DNA of 64,000 nucleotides, taken from the NCBI GenBank assembly GCA_026874595.1, contig CM049306.1, positions 25,723,519-25,787,518 of the forward strand, read 5' to 3'. Below are positions 50,111-61,679 of the stretch, piece by piece; within the stretch, counting starts at the first letter, position 1, and every line of letters begins with the position of its first letter. The position numbers were made by a program, and so were the translations under genes. This stretch comes from Sipunculus nudus (taxonomy: Eukaryota > Annelida > Sipuncula > Golfingiida > Sipunculidae). The notes under the pieces were generated by a model. That model ran no database searches and was not told the origin of the DNA. It saw only the letters and a list, made by a program, of their open reading frames with translations.

Positions 50111-50364
50111 TCTGGGGGGTGCAAACACACCCCATAACTTCGAGAATATAGGTCGCAGTGACCTAATTTCAGGTTTGCAAGGAGATCTTTTTAGAACCTC
50201 TAAGACTGTATAGGCTTCATGGCCCTAGCCCCTACGGTTACGATTTGTGCCCTGCTAACGGATGGACGGCCAGCCGGCCGGCCGGCCGGCCGGACGGACA
50301 GACGGAAGGACGCCAGACAAAGACCCATTGCTATAGCCCAGCATGACTGAAAGTCAGCTGAGCT
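50110..50364 (+). mobile_element. Pearl/HINE last core unit and 3' end
   Basis: Core end phrase 'cctacggttacgatttgtgc', then a (CCGG)n tract near 50271-50290 and an ACGG-type stretch. The 3' hairpin at 50335-50364 ends in AGTCAGCTGAGCT. It ends about 525 bases 3' of the oxygenase stop codon. Confidence 0.75.
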
Positions 50365-50399
50365 AAAAAGCAGTTGGGCTAATTTTGTTCAGACTTAAC

Positions 50400-50504
50400 A
50401 TTTGACGGAAAGACGGAAGGACAGAATGACACAGTGATCACTATAGGGCACTGCTTGTCAAGCAGAGCCCTAATTACCAAGGGTAATACATAATTAGGGC
50501 CTTG
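50400..50504. repeat. AGGGC-type 3' hairpin and inverted counterpart
   Basis: Hairpin 50445-50471 (AGGGCaCTGCTTG against CAAGCAGaGCCCT). Its end GCCCTAATTA is followed 15 bases later by the inverse TAATTAGGGC, suggesting two element ends abutting tail to tail. Confidence 0.65.
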
Positions 50505-50521
50505 CATAAAAAAAAATCATT

Positions 50522-50527
50522 TTTATT
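50522..50527 (-). other. Candidate polyadenylation signal (AATAAA)
   Basis: TTTATT on the plus strand is AATAAA on the minus strand, about 360 bases past the stop codon of the oxygenase exon. It is the nearest canonical hexamer I noticed. AT-rich sequence makes chance occurrence likely. Confidence 0.3.
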
Positions 50528-50889
50528 TTTCTTGGAAATTATCAATATCTTTGGATGGAAAATAAGAAATTATGACTTATGGCACAAAGCTAAAAATATA
50601 ATTATGATCAACAAGTGAGAGATTTTTAAGTAAAGTCTCTGAAATATGCACAGTTTTGTTCACCTTCCCCCTTGTGTCATAATGAGCCTCAAGTTTACTG
50701 GGCAAGGTATATTTACATAAAGTTATGAAAAACAATTATTGGACTATCATTATCAACTCAACAAATAAGACAAATAGTAAATACTTATACTGAGTCCACA
50801 GAGTTCAGTGAATGTTACATTCAGGCCTGTCATTTCTAAGTATATCTGTTGATACATATGTATTCTGTATAATACTGCAAAACCTATCA

Positions 50890-51032
50890 CTATAAGAAGT
50901 ATCCATGTGTATCACGACCCATCTTGACAGGCACGCGTGCTCTAGCAAGTTCCTTGAAGTTTGCCGCATCCAGTACCAGAAGGAATGCTTCTCTTCCAGG
51001 GCCAGTCTCCAGAACCAGTGACAGGATAACGC
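50890..51032 (-). CDS. Carotenoid oxygenase (BCO/RPE65 family), terminal coding exon
   Basis: Read on the minus strand, an acceptor (tttataaaacag) is followed by two bases completing a Gly codon, then 46 codons and TAG. The translation includes GVILSLVLETGPG, FLLVLDAANFKELARARV and a final THGYFL. This matches the C-terminus of animal carotenoid cleavage oxygenases (BCO1, BCO2, RPE65): the G-V-x-L-S strand, the FLLVLDAxxFxELARA strand, and the last HG-[FY] motif. In the family that motif holds the fourth iron-ligand histidine of the beta-propeller active site. Family members cleave carotenoids or isomerise retinoids in the cytosol or at membranes. Only about 48 of roughly 500-550 expected residues lie here; upstream exons are outside the window. 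The phase (G|GC) fits the exon-end repeats at 63305-64000. Which family member it is (BCO1-like, BCO2-like or other) cannot be decided from this exon. Confidence 0.92.
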
Positions 51033-51175
51033 CTGTTTTATAAAGAGAAAATACAGTATTTAGAAAAAGGTAAATTCTTTACCTATAAGAGGTTAACTTA
51101 ATGTTAATAAGTATTTGATTTGTCTGTAGGTTTGTGACACTCAGCTGAATGTAAAAGTTCCAGGTCTTTTGAACA

Positions 51176-51950
51176 CTTGTGGCCCATGGGTCATGACGCT
51201 CAGCTGAATTCAGGGAAAGTTGAACAATGGGTACTATGACTCCCAGAGTGCTTTAAATCATGCATTTTGCCAATGGACCTTAGATATAGGTTGTATTAAC
51301 CTTATTCTACATCTAGCTACTACCAGTTGTGCCCATGTGACTTGAAGGGTGTTAAAATCATGTTCTTTTACACAGCTTGCAGAATATAGGTGACACTGTT
51401 TCAAATGTCCAAGAAATTTTTACAAGAGCCTCTCTGGATCTTAATCAAAATAGAAGTTTCTAGGTCCAACTTTAACCAATCATGCAAATCTGTCCTATAG
51501 GGTGCCCAAATCATGTTCTTTCACATACCTTGCAGTTTCTAGGTCTAGCCATTAGAGTTTGTCCCCTATTAACACCCAGACTGTTTCATCTGAAGGTCTC
51601 AAAATTCGAGAAAATATGAGTAAATAAAATACATGAGGTGCCCCCAGTCTGCAGAAACTGATGATACACTCCATGATCAATATGCATGCAAAGAATCATG
51701 ACAGTCAATGGATTAGTTATTCAGATACTGGAGCTTTTGTATCAAATTTAAATTATTCTTTGGGTGCTTACATGTCCCATAGCTAGAAGGATATGGGTAA
51801 CATAGTTTATTTCAAGTTTCCAAGGAGAATTTTCATGGACCTCCCTAGATGTCAAGTAAGAAGATTCTAGGTCCAACATTTAAAATTTGTGCTCTGTTAA
51901 CAGATGATTATTTCTTTGAAGATCTAAAAATAGAGAAAAAATGCATGAAA
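51176..51950 (+). mobile_element. Pearl/HINE 5' end and ~345-bp core
   Basis: 5' end acttgtggcccatgggtcat and gacgctcagctgaattc, then two diverged core units (second begins near 51640 with 'ccagtctgcagaaactgatg'). Interrupted at 51958 by another 5' end. Confidence 0.65.
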
Positions 51951-51957
51951 ATTGGAA

Positions 51958-53030
51958 ACAAGGCCTGAAGGCCTAATGTGAACCTCTGCAATGGGATATA
52001 CACCAGGTATAATGCTTCAAGGCTGGACCATTACTTTTCAAGTACATGTGTAACATGTATATGAACAATGCAAGTACTATACATTTTGAACAAAAAACAA
52101 TTACACAAACATCACTGCTGTAATTCTGGCATGGGTGCACACAACACAAAAATCATTGTAGCTGGCTTGTATACAATGAAGCTATCAGAGATATATACAT
52201 GTGCCCAATTTCAGACTGATATATCAACCCCCCCCCCCCCCCCCACCCCCCTGAGAAATAAGCAGGGACAAAAAATTATTGTAGGTGGAGCCACCAGTCT
52301 TGTATACAACAAAGCTATCTGATATGTATAAATATGCCCAATTTCAGGTTGATATATAAAATTTCTCCATAGAAATAAGCAGGCACATACACTGTGCAAA
52401 GGTCATTGTAGGTGGCAACATCTGTCTTGTGAAATAAGAAAGCCATCAAAGATACATAAACAGGTCAAAATATCAGGCCAGTACATCAAACTTCCCTTGA
52501 GTTTGATGCACTGGGCTGACCAGGCTTAGGTGAGAAAGGCAGTTGCCCCAAGTGAACTGTGACAAATTGCTGGCTCAAGCTACTGCACTGAGTGAACTCT
52601 TGATCTGAACCTGGCTAGACTGAGTGAACTTTTGACCTGTACCTGCCTGCACTGAGTGAACTCTTGACCTGTTGCATAATCTGACACCATTTGCAGTCTG
52701 CCTAAGCTATAAACAGAATGCAGCTACTCCACTGAGAGAAAACTTGACCTATACCTGGCTGCACTGAGTGAACTCATGACCTGTTGCCTTATCTGATACA
52801 GTTGGTAGTCTGCCAAAGCTATAAATAGATCAAGGCTGACCTTAGGCCTGTTGCCAATCTGAAAAAGTAGGCCATCTGCAAAGCTTTTATAGATTCACAA
52901 ACAATCGTGGCCTGTGGGTTAATCTGCTTACATATACTGAGAGACTTTGGCTAAATGTTTTTTAAGTGATGCATTCATAAGATTATTTTTTAAAAAATGT
53001 TTAGAATAATAAAAGATGCAGTCCTTTCAT
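51958..53030 (+). mobile_element. HINE, ACAAGGCCT 5' end with blocks B and A
   Basis: 5' end ACAAGGCCTGAAGGCCTAAT with motif tgtgaacctctgc, inserted in the A-rich linker of a 345-bp unit. Then block B (52140-52483), a hairpin at 52484-52508 (CATCAAACT/AGTTTGATG) and block A to about 52900. B and A are the inverse of 24150-24985. Confidence 0.6.
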
Positions 53031-53423
53031 TTTAAAGGTTTAATAATTGTGCCAAAGTAAACTTGAACGAAGGCTATCTAAGAATCATTTTGTGCAATGT
53101 TACATAAATTGAAACAAAAGTTTTGCAGAAGGAGACTATTGCAGTTTTCAATTTGAAATAGGCTAATGGCCTCAAGACCAACTTGAGCTTTCAATGAGTC
53201 TACCAAAAATCAATGAACCAAACCTAATCTTATACAATTAAAACAAGTGGCCCATGGGTCATGACGCTCAAGATGACTGGGAAGATATTCACAAAAGGAA
53301 ATTTTATCATCAGAATGGTAGATACCCATTCGACTGAAGCATCAAACAGATTAACCAACAGGCCAAGATTTAGTCTGTATTTATATATCTGAAAAATAGA
53401 GAAAAAATGTGTAAACTTTAAAA

Positions 53424-55320
53424 ACTAGAATACGGGTAGCCGACAAGTGACTACGTGTATCCGCCAAAATCAGAGTGGAACGGGTGAAGTGAGGCATGGA
53501 TTGAGTGGCAAGGGGAAACAGAGTGAGGTATGTTGCATATTAGCATGGATGTCTGCAGCCTAAATGTGTATGTAGGTTGTGCCACCTACCACAAATCCAG
53601 AAAGCTGTCCAAGTTGTATACATATGCAAAATTTTAGGCAGAAAAGTCAAACCACTACATGGATATGAGTGATTTTAGCCCACGGCAGACAAACAGACAG
53701 ACACTGTGCAAAAATGGTTGCAGGTGGCCCCTCCAGTTTTGTGTATGATAAAGACCTATGTGAGATCTAAACACAAGCACAATTTTGGCCCAATCGGTCA
53801 AATGGTTCCTGAGATATTAGCTTGGATGTGTGCAGCTTTAACTAGAATGTAGGTGGTGCCACCTGTCATAAAATCAAAAAAGCTGTCCAGGATGTATAAA
53901 CCTGCAAAATTTTAGGCAGTTATGTCAAACCACTACAGAGAAATGAGTGATTTTAGGCCACGGCAGACAAACAGACAGACGATGTGCAAAATGTGCAAAA
54001 ATGATTGCAGGTGGCCCCTCCAGTTTTGTGTATGATAAAGACCTATGTGAGATCTATACACATGCAAAATTTTGGCCCAATTGTTCAAACGGTTCCCGAG
54101 ATATGAGCTTGGATGTCTGCAGCATAAACTAGAATAAAGGTGGCGCCACCTGTCATAAAATCAAGAAAGCTATCCAGGATGTATAAAACTGCAAAATTTT
54201 AGGCAGATATGTCAAACCACTGCCAAGATGTGAGTGACTTTATTGCAAGGCAGACAAACAGACAGACGCTGTGCAAAAATGGTTGCAGGTGGTGCCACCA
54301 GTTTTGCGTATGATAAAGAGCTATGTTAGATCTATACACGTGCAAAATTTTCCTGATCGGTCAAACGGTTCCCGAGATATGAGCTTGGATGTCATCAGCG
54401 AGAACGAGAAAGTAAGTGGCGCCACCTGTCATAAAATAAAAAAAAGCTATCCAGGATGTATACGCATGCCGAATTTCAGGTGAATTTGTCAATTCACTGA
54501 GGAGATATGAGTGATTTTAACCCAAAGGCAGATGAACAGATGGACACTGTGCAAACATTGTTACAGGTGGCGCCACCATTTTTTTGTGTATGTTATAGAG
54601 CTATCCAAGGACTACATTTGTATAAATTTTATTTCCTGATCAGTCAAACAGTTCCGGGGATATGAGCTTGGACGTGAACGTGAATGTAGGTTGTGCCACC
54701 TGTCATAAAATCAAGAAAGCTATCCAGGATGTATAAAACTGCAAAATTTTAGGCAGATATGTCAAACCACTGTAGAGATATGAGTGACATTATCGCACGG
54801 CAGACAAACAGACAGACGCTGTGCAAAAATGGTTGCAGGTGGGGCCCCCAGTTTAGCGTATGATAAAGAGCTATGTTAGATCTATACACATGCAAAATTT
54901 TGGCCCGATAGGTCAAACGGTTCCCGAGATATGAGCTTGGATATCATAAGCGTGAATGAGAATGTAGGTGGCGCCACCTGTCATAAAATCCAGAAAGCTA
55001 TCCAGGATGTATACGCATGCCGAATTTCAGGTGAATTAGTCAATTCACTGCAGAGATATGAGTGATTTTACCCAAAGGCAGATGAACAGATGGACACTGT
55101 GCAAACATGGTTACAGGTGGCGCCACCATTTTTTGTGTATGTTATAGAGCTATCCAAGGGCTACATTTGTATAAATTTTATTTCCTGATCAGTCAAACGG
55201 TTTCTGAGATATGATCTTTCCAAATCAAGTCCCAGAGGAGCTCTCTGAAAACGAACGCGGCAACGGCGGAGGAACCCAGTCAAAAACATAGTATCCGCAA
55301 AACTTCGTTTTGGCGGGTAC
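53424..55320 (+). mobile_element. Complete HINE, GTATCCGCC family
   Basis: 5' ACTAG at 53424, imperfect hairpin to 53458, motif GTATCCGCCAAAA at 53457-53469. About 12 core units of ~145 bp carry GGTGGCGCCACC or near variants and alternate in two types (a ~285-bp dimer). The 3' hairpin at 55291-55320 has arms GTATCCGCAAAAC and GTTTTGGCGGGTAC with a TTC loop; the outer arm inverts the 5' motif. Confidence 0.85.
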
Positions 55321-55986
55321 AAAAATACAGGTGGCTCCACCAGTCTGCAGAAACTAATAAAAACACTTAATGATCAATATCCGTGCAAAGAATCATGGTG
55401 ATCTCTGCATTAGTTGTTCAGATACTTCAGCTTTTGTATCAAATTGTCCATTATTCTGAGGGATACTTCGGAGTCCTATAGCTTGAAGGATATGGGTAAC
55501 AGAGACCTAATTTTAAGTTTCCACAGGCACTTTTCATGGGCCTTCTTGCATGACAAGAATGAAGATTCTAGGTCCAGTTGTTGCGATTTGTACCCTGTTG
55601 ACAGATAACCACATCTTTAAAGGTATCAAAAAAAGAGAAAAAAAATCGTAAAAATTTGAAAAAAATAGAGGTGGCGCACCCAGTCTTCAGAAACTGATGG
55701 AACAGGTCATGATCAATATGTATGCCGAAAATCATGACCATCAGTGTTGTAGTTATTGAGATACTGCAGTTTTTGTATCAAATTTTCCATTATTCTGGGG
55801 GGTAATTTGGAGCCATACAGCTTAAAGAATATGGGTAACAGAGACCTAATTTCAGGTTTCCATGGAGACTTTTCATGGGTCTCCCTGTGTGTCAAGAATG
55901 AAGATTCTAGGTCCAGTTTTAATGATTTGTGCCCTGTTAACAGATGTTCATAACTTTAAAGGTCTCAAAAATAGAGAAAAAATTCG

Positions 55987-58600
55987 TAAACAAGGGACCT
56001 ATGGGTCACGACACTCAGCTGTTATATATGATAAAAAAATATTATTTAGAAATGAGGCACATGCTGGTTTTGTGTGGTAATAAATATAAGCTGTATTATG
56101 AGTTGTTGTTGTTTAGCTTATGTATGATTTTGATAGTACCTTTGGAGACAGGGAAGAAGATTGATTTCATTTATTTTATTAACAATTGGAGTACTATTGT
56201 CACACAGATTTTGACTTGGCCATATAACTTATAAGCAGAACATATAATATAAGAGTTTAACTATTTATTAAAAAAAATTACAAATATTGTCCCAAATATA
56301 ATTTTTATTAAAAATAATAAGAGAATCATATGATTTTTTAAAATGAAATATAACTGATATGATTATTAAAATAATATTAAAGAATATATTCATGAATGCA
56401 TTCATGAATACATTTTGAAAGTATTTGCATGAGTATTCATATACTTTCATTTTTACCTGAATTCCCATTCTTTATGCAAGAAATTTTATAATGGAGTACA
56501 TAATCATATTCGTATTTAAATACAATTACAAAGTATCTGTTCTATGTCTGGTATTTATTCAATTTTCACCAAACAATGATGTTGAGAATCCAGAATATAC
56601 AAAATTCACACATTTAAATAATGATCATAAGTACCTGGTTTTATGGCTTTTATTAATATTAAAAAATAACTGTAAAAAATTCATTTTGGACTAATTTTAC
56701 ATCAATGTACACACTAGACACAGTAGGAATCTAGATTTATATTATCAACTGCATCTTTGTCTATCATTAATTTCCTTCATATGATCCCTAATGATTAGTA
56801 ATGAATAATATGATTTACTTCTTTATCATTAAAATTGAACTGAAAAATGCCATAGGTGACTGCATGGTGTTATTTGGAATATGTGACATTTTACCCATCG
56901 ACACAAGATTCTTATATCATCAGTAACTGCAAGTTAATTTCCTGTTATTATAAACTAACAAATTCCTTTTCTATTTTTCTTTAATTTGTTATTAAAAACC
57001 AATAAAAATTTATTAATTTGTTGTTTATTGTTATGTTGTTGGTTAAAACTACTAGATGAGTTGGGTTGGACACCTGGATCAACTGTGGCTGGCCATAAGC
57101 TGCCTGGATTCCTGTATGCCTCGCCTCAAGCGTGCATATTTGATGAAAGGTCAACAAAGTCAACATACAGGTGACTCAAGAGGAGCTGGAGAGAGCCAAA
57201 GTCTGACAGGGTCTCATAAAATACATTAATAAAAGCTACAATTTTTGGCCAATTTCTTTCAGCTTTCTAAACTAAAAAGCTGAAATCCTTATGTGTGCAT
57301 GATATGAAAATTATATCAACAGTGCTCACGGGAAACAAACGTGCCATGGTCACAGTTGGGCAAAATTTAAGGTACTAATTTTATATTTATACTAATAACT
57401 TATAAAATTTGAAAAATTCAGAACTAATTTTGGGTATTCAATTGAATCTTGATTAAATAATGTTACATCCCTGACAAAAAAATCTCTAGCAATGCCCTTG
57501 TTAAGGGAGTAAATATATTTCTTGATTTTTTACAAAGTGCATTATGTTTGGGCCCATAACTTAAAACAATTACGCAATACTGACATCATTCTGGGATGTG
57601 CATAGAGAATGAAAAATATGTATATTGTTTATGATTAAAGTCAGATCAGTGGTTTTGATATTAGGCAGTCTTGAAGTGTAACAATGGGTTTTTAATGGAA
57701 AAATGAAATTTTTCATTAATATCTCGAAGGTATTAAGTCCTAGTGACCAAATTCTTGGCATGGTAGGGGATTTTGGAGACATCTAACTGTATGCTGAATT
57801 TAAGGAACTTAGAGCTGAAGCTGGGGAGCTGAGCTTTTGCAAACTGCATAACACTAGCTTGATGTAAACAATATGTTACAAGGTGCTTGAAAACTTGATT
57901 AAAATCTACAGTTTTTTGATCAACTGGTTTCAAAGTTTTGGTGTTAACAGTTGAAATGCTGCCAAAAACATGCTGTGAAAATTAAATCCACAGTACTTAC
58001 AGGAAAAAAAACATGCCATGGTCAAAGTTGGGCAATATTTAAGGTACCTATTTTTTATTTTTATTAATATTTTAAAAAATTTAAAAGATTTTCATCTAAT
58101 TTTGGGTATACAATTTAATTTTGATTAATTAAAGTTATATTACTGGAAAAAAGATCCACAGCTTTAACATTTTTTGTGTTAAGTGATCAAATATCTTTCC
58201 TTATTGTTTTCAAAATGCACTATGTTTGGGCCCAGACCTTTTTTAAATTAAATAATACAGACATAATTTCTGGCATGTACATAGGAACTATATAGAGGAA
58301 TATTTATGGTAAATATGAGGAAAAACAGATGAGTGGTTTTGATATTAGGCAGTCCTAAAGTGTGAAAATAGGTTTTTAATAAAAAATTGAGGTTTTTCCT
58401 TAATTTCTCAAAGGAACGAAGTTGCAAAGACCCAGTTTTCGGCTTGGTAGGAGATCTTGGGGACATCTAACATTATGCCGAATTTTGGATTCCTAGGTCT
58501 TACAGTTTCAAAACGTGCCACATCTACGGACGGACGGACGGACGGACGACGGACAATGGACCACGACTATAGCTCAGATGACTTATAGTCAGCTGAGCTA
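55987..58600 (+). mobile_element. Complete pearl-like element with ~655-bp core repeat
   Basis: 5' end acaagggacctatgggtcac at about 55990 with ctcagctg. An AT-rich unique segment runs to 57290. Two core repeats follow, offset by about 655 bp (markers 'gtgccatggtcac' at 57340 and 'catgccatggtcaaagttgg' at 58013; 'gtggttttgatattaggcag' at 57648 and 58333). An (ACGG)n tract at 58527-58551 precedes the 3' hairpin at 58571-58599. Confidence 0.8.
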
Positions 58601-59624
58601 AAAAACCCGAACAAATACAGCTGGTGCCACCAGTCTGCAGAAACTGATGAAACACTCCATGATCAATATCCATGAAAACAATTATGGTGATATCTGCATT
58701 AGTTGTTCAGATACTTCAGCTTTTGTATCAAATTTTCCATTATTCTGAGCTGTACTTTGGAGTGCTATAGCTCAAAGGATATGGGTAACAGAGACCTAAT
58801 TTCAGGTTTCCATGGAGACTTATCATGGGTCTCCCTGTGTGTCAAGAATGAAGATTCTAGGTTCAGTCGTTACAATTTGTACCCTGTTGACAGATAACTA
58901 CATCCTTAAAGGTCTCAAAAATAGAGAAAAAAAAATTGTAAAAATTTGAAAAAATACAGGTGGCGCCACCAGTCTGCAGGTACTGATGAAACACCTCTTG
59001 ATCAATATGTATGCCCAAAATCATGACCATCAGTGTTGTAGTTATTGAGATGTTGCAGTTTGTTTTTATCAAATTTTCCATTATTCTGGGGGGTTTTTGG
59101 GAGCCCCCCATAGCTCAAAGGATATGGGTAACAGAGACCTTATTTCAGGTTTCCATGGAGACTTTTTATGGACCTCTCAGTGTGTCAAGAATGAAGATTC
59201 TAGGTCTAGTCTTTCTGATTTGTGCCCTGTTAACAGCTGTTCACATTTTTAAAGGTCTCAAAAATAGAGAAAACAATTTGTAAAAATTCGAAAAATACAG
59301 GTGGCTCAACCAGTCTGCAGGAAGTGATGGAACATCTCATGATCAATATGTATGCCAAAAATCATGACCATCAGTCAAGTAGTTAATGAGATATTGAAGT
59401 TTTTGTATGAAATTTTTTACTTTTCTGGGGGGTACTTTGGGGCCCCATAGCTCGAAGGATATGGGTAACAGAGATCTAATTTATGGTTTCCATGGAGACT
59501 TTTAATAGGTCTCTCAGTGTGTTGAGAATGAAGATTCTAGGTCCAGCGGTTACGATTTGTGCCACATTAACAGATTAAAGCATCTTTAAACGTCTCAAAA
59601 ATAGAGGAAAAAATAGAGGAAAAA

Positions 59625-60975
59625 ACTAGATGTGTCGGAACGACACGAATGCCCCCGCCTGGGGCATATAAGAAACATCTGAAAAATTTTGAAAAAAAAA
59701 AGTTCAGGAGGTGTCGTATGGTCAAAAGTAGGTCAACAAGGGCAAAATGCAAACTCGATCTGTAACGGGTTATTATCAAGCAACACACCAAAAATCATGC
59801 CAGTATATGCAGGCATTGTGAAAAAAGTCCATACATGTGCATTTTCCATAAAAATTTCTGTCTTTCATGAAATTTTTTATGTTTAGGAGCCGTAAAACAA
59901 TCAAAAGTAGGTCAACCAGGACGAAACGCGAACTTGATCTGTAACTGTCATTATCTGCCCACACATAAAAAATCAGGGTGGTATCTGCAGGCATTGAGGA
60001 AAAAAAGTCAGTACATATGCATTTGTTATGAAAATTTCTATTTTTCATGAAACTTTCTATGTTCAGGAGCAGTCAAATGGTCAAAAGTAGGTCAACTGGG
60101 ACAAAACAAGAACTCGATCTGTAACTGGTCATTATCTGCCTACACACCAAAAATCAGGCCCGTATCTGCAGGCACTGCGAAAAAAAGTCCATACATGTGC
60201 ACTTTTTTATGAAATTTTCTATGTTAGAGCACCGTCAAATGGTCAAAAGTAGGTCAACTGGGACAAAAGGTGAACTCGATCTGTAACTGGTCATTATCTG
60301 CACACACACCAAAAATCAGGCCAATATCTGCAGGTATTGCGAAGAAAAGTCTGTACAAGTGTATTTGTCATGAAAATTTATGTTTAACATGAAATTTTCT
60401 ATGTTCAGGAGCCGTAAAACAATCAAAAGTAGGTCAACTGGGACGAAACGCGAACTCTATCTGTAACTGGTCAATATCTGCCCACACACCAAAAATCAGG
60501 CCAATATCTGCAGGCATTGCGAAAAAAAGTCAGTACACGTGTATTTGTCATGAAATTTCATATTTTTCATGAAATTTTCTTTGTTAAGGAGGCGTTAAAC
60601 GTTCAAAAGTAGGTCAACGGGGACAAAACGCGAACTCGATCTGTAACTGGTCATTATCTGCCTACACACCAAAAAATCAGGCCAATATCTGCAGGCATTG
60701 CGAAAAAAGTCCGTACATGTGTATTTGTCATGAAATTTCTATTTTTCATGAAATTTTTTGAGTTTAGGAGCTGTAAAACGGTCAAAAGTAGGTCAACTGG
60801 GACGAAACGCGAACTCGATCTGTAACTGGTCTATATCTGCCCACACACCAAAAATCAGGCCAATATCTGCAGGCATTGCGAAAAAAAGTCCGTACAACTG
60901 TTTGATTTCGGAATGACGGAAGGACGGACATGGGTAAAACTATATGTCCCGGCCACTTTGTGGCGGGGGCATAAG
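59625..60975 (+). mobile_element. Complete HINE, GCCCCCGCC family
   Basis: 5' ACTAG at 59625, perfect hairpin GTGTCG-GAA-CGACAC at 59632-59646, motif ATGCCCCCGCC at 59649-59659. Seven ~180-bp core units (tcaaaagtaggtcaac at 59721, 59901, 60080, 60242, 60422, 60602, 60781). ACGG-type bases near 60914. The 3' hairpin GCCAC-TTT-GTGGC at 60952-60964 ends in GGCGGGGGCAT, exact inverse of the 5' motif. Confidence 0.88.
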
Positions 60976-61679
60976 AATAGAAAAATACAGGTGGTGCCAC
61001 CAGTTTGCAGGAACTTATGGAACATCTCATGATCAATATGTATGCCAAAAATCATGACCATCAGTGATGTAGTTATTGAGATATTGAAGTTTTTGTATGA
61101 AATTTTTTACTATTCTGGGGGGTACTTTGGGGCCCCATAGCTCAAAGGATATGGGTAACAGAGACATAATTTCTGGTTTCCAAGGAGATTTTTTATGGAC
61201 CTCTCAGTGTATCAAGAATTAAGATTCTAGGTCTAGTCTTTACGATTTATGCCTTATTAACAGATGTTCACATTTTTAAAGGTCTCAAAAATAGAGAAAA
61301 AAATTCGTAAAAAATCGAAAAATACAGGTGGCGCCAACAGTGTGCAGGAAGTGATGGAACATCTCATGATCAATATGTATGCCAAAAATCATGATCATCA
61401 GTCAAGTAGTTAATGAGATATTGAAGTTTTTGTATGAAATTTTTTACTTTTCTGGGGGGTACTTTGGGGCCCCATAGCTCGAAGGATATGGGTAACAGAG
61501 ACCTAATTTCTGGTTTCCAAGGAGATTTTTCATGGACCTCTCAGAATCCCAAGTTACAAGGTTCTAGGTCCAGCGGTTACGATTTGTGCCTGATTAACGG
61601 ACAGACGGACAGACAGACGGACGATGGACAAAGAGTGATCGCTATAGCTCAGATGACTTTCAGTCAGCTGAGTTAAAAA

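Larger units (their letters stand above)
53243..61674 (+). mobile_element. Compound pearl/HINE interrupted by three complete elements
   Basis: 5' end acaagtggcccatgggtcat at 53243; 3' hairpin AGCTCAGATGACT...AGTCAGCTGAGTT at 61646-61674. Its ~345-bp core units lie at 53290-53423 (partial), 55322-55986, 58615-59624 and 60977-61620. The sequence on the two sides of each interruption joins into a normal linker between core units. Confidence 0.7.
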
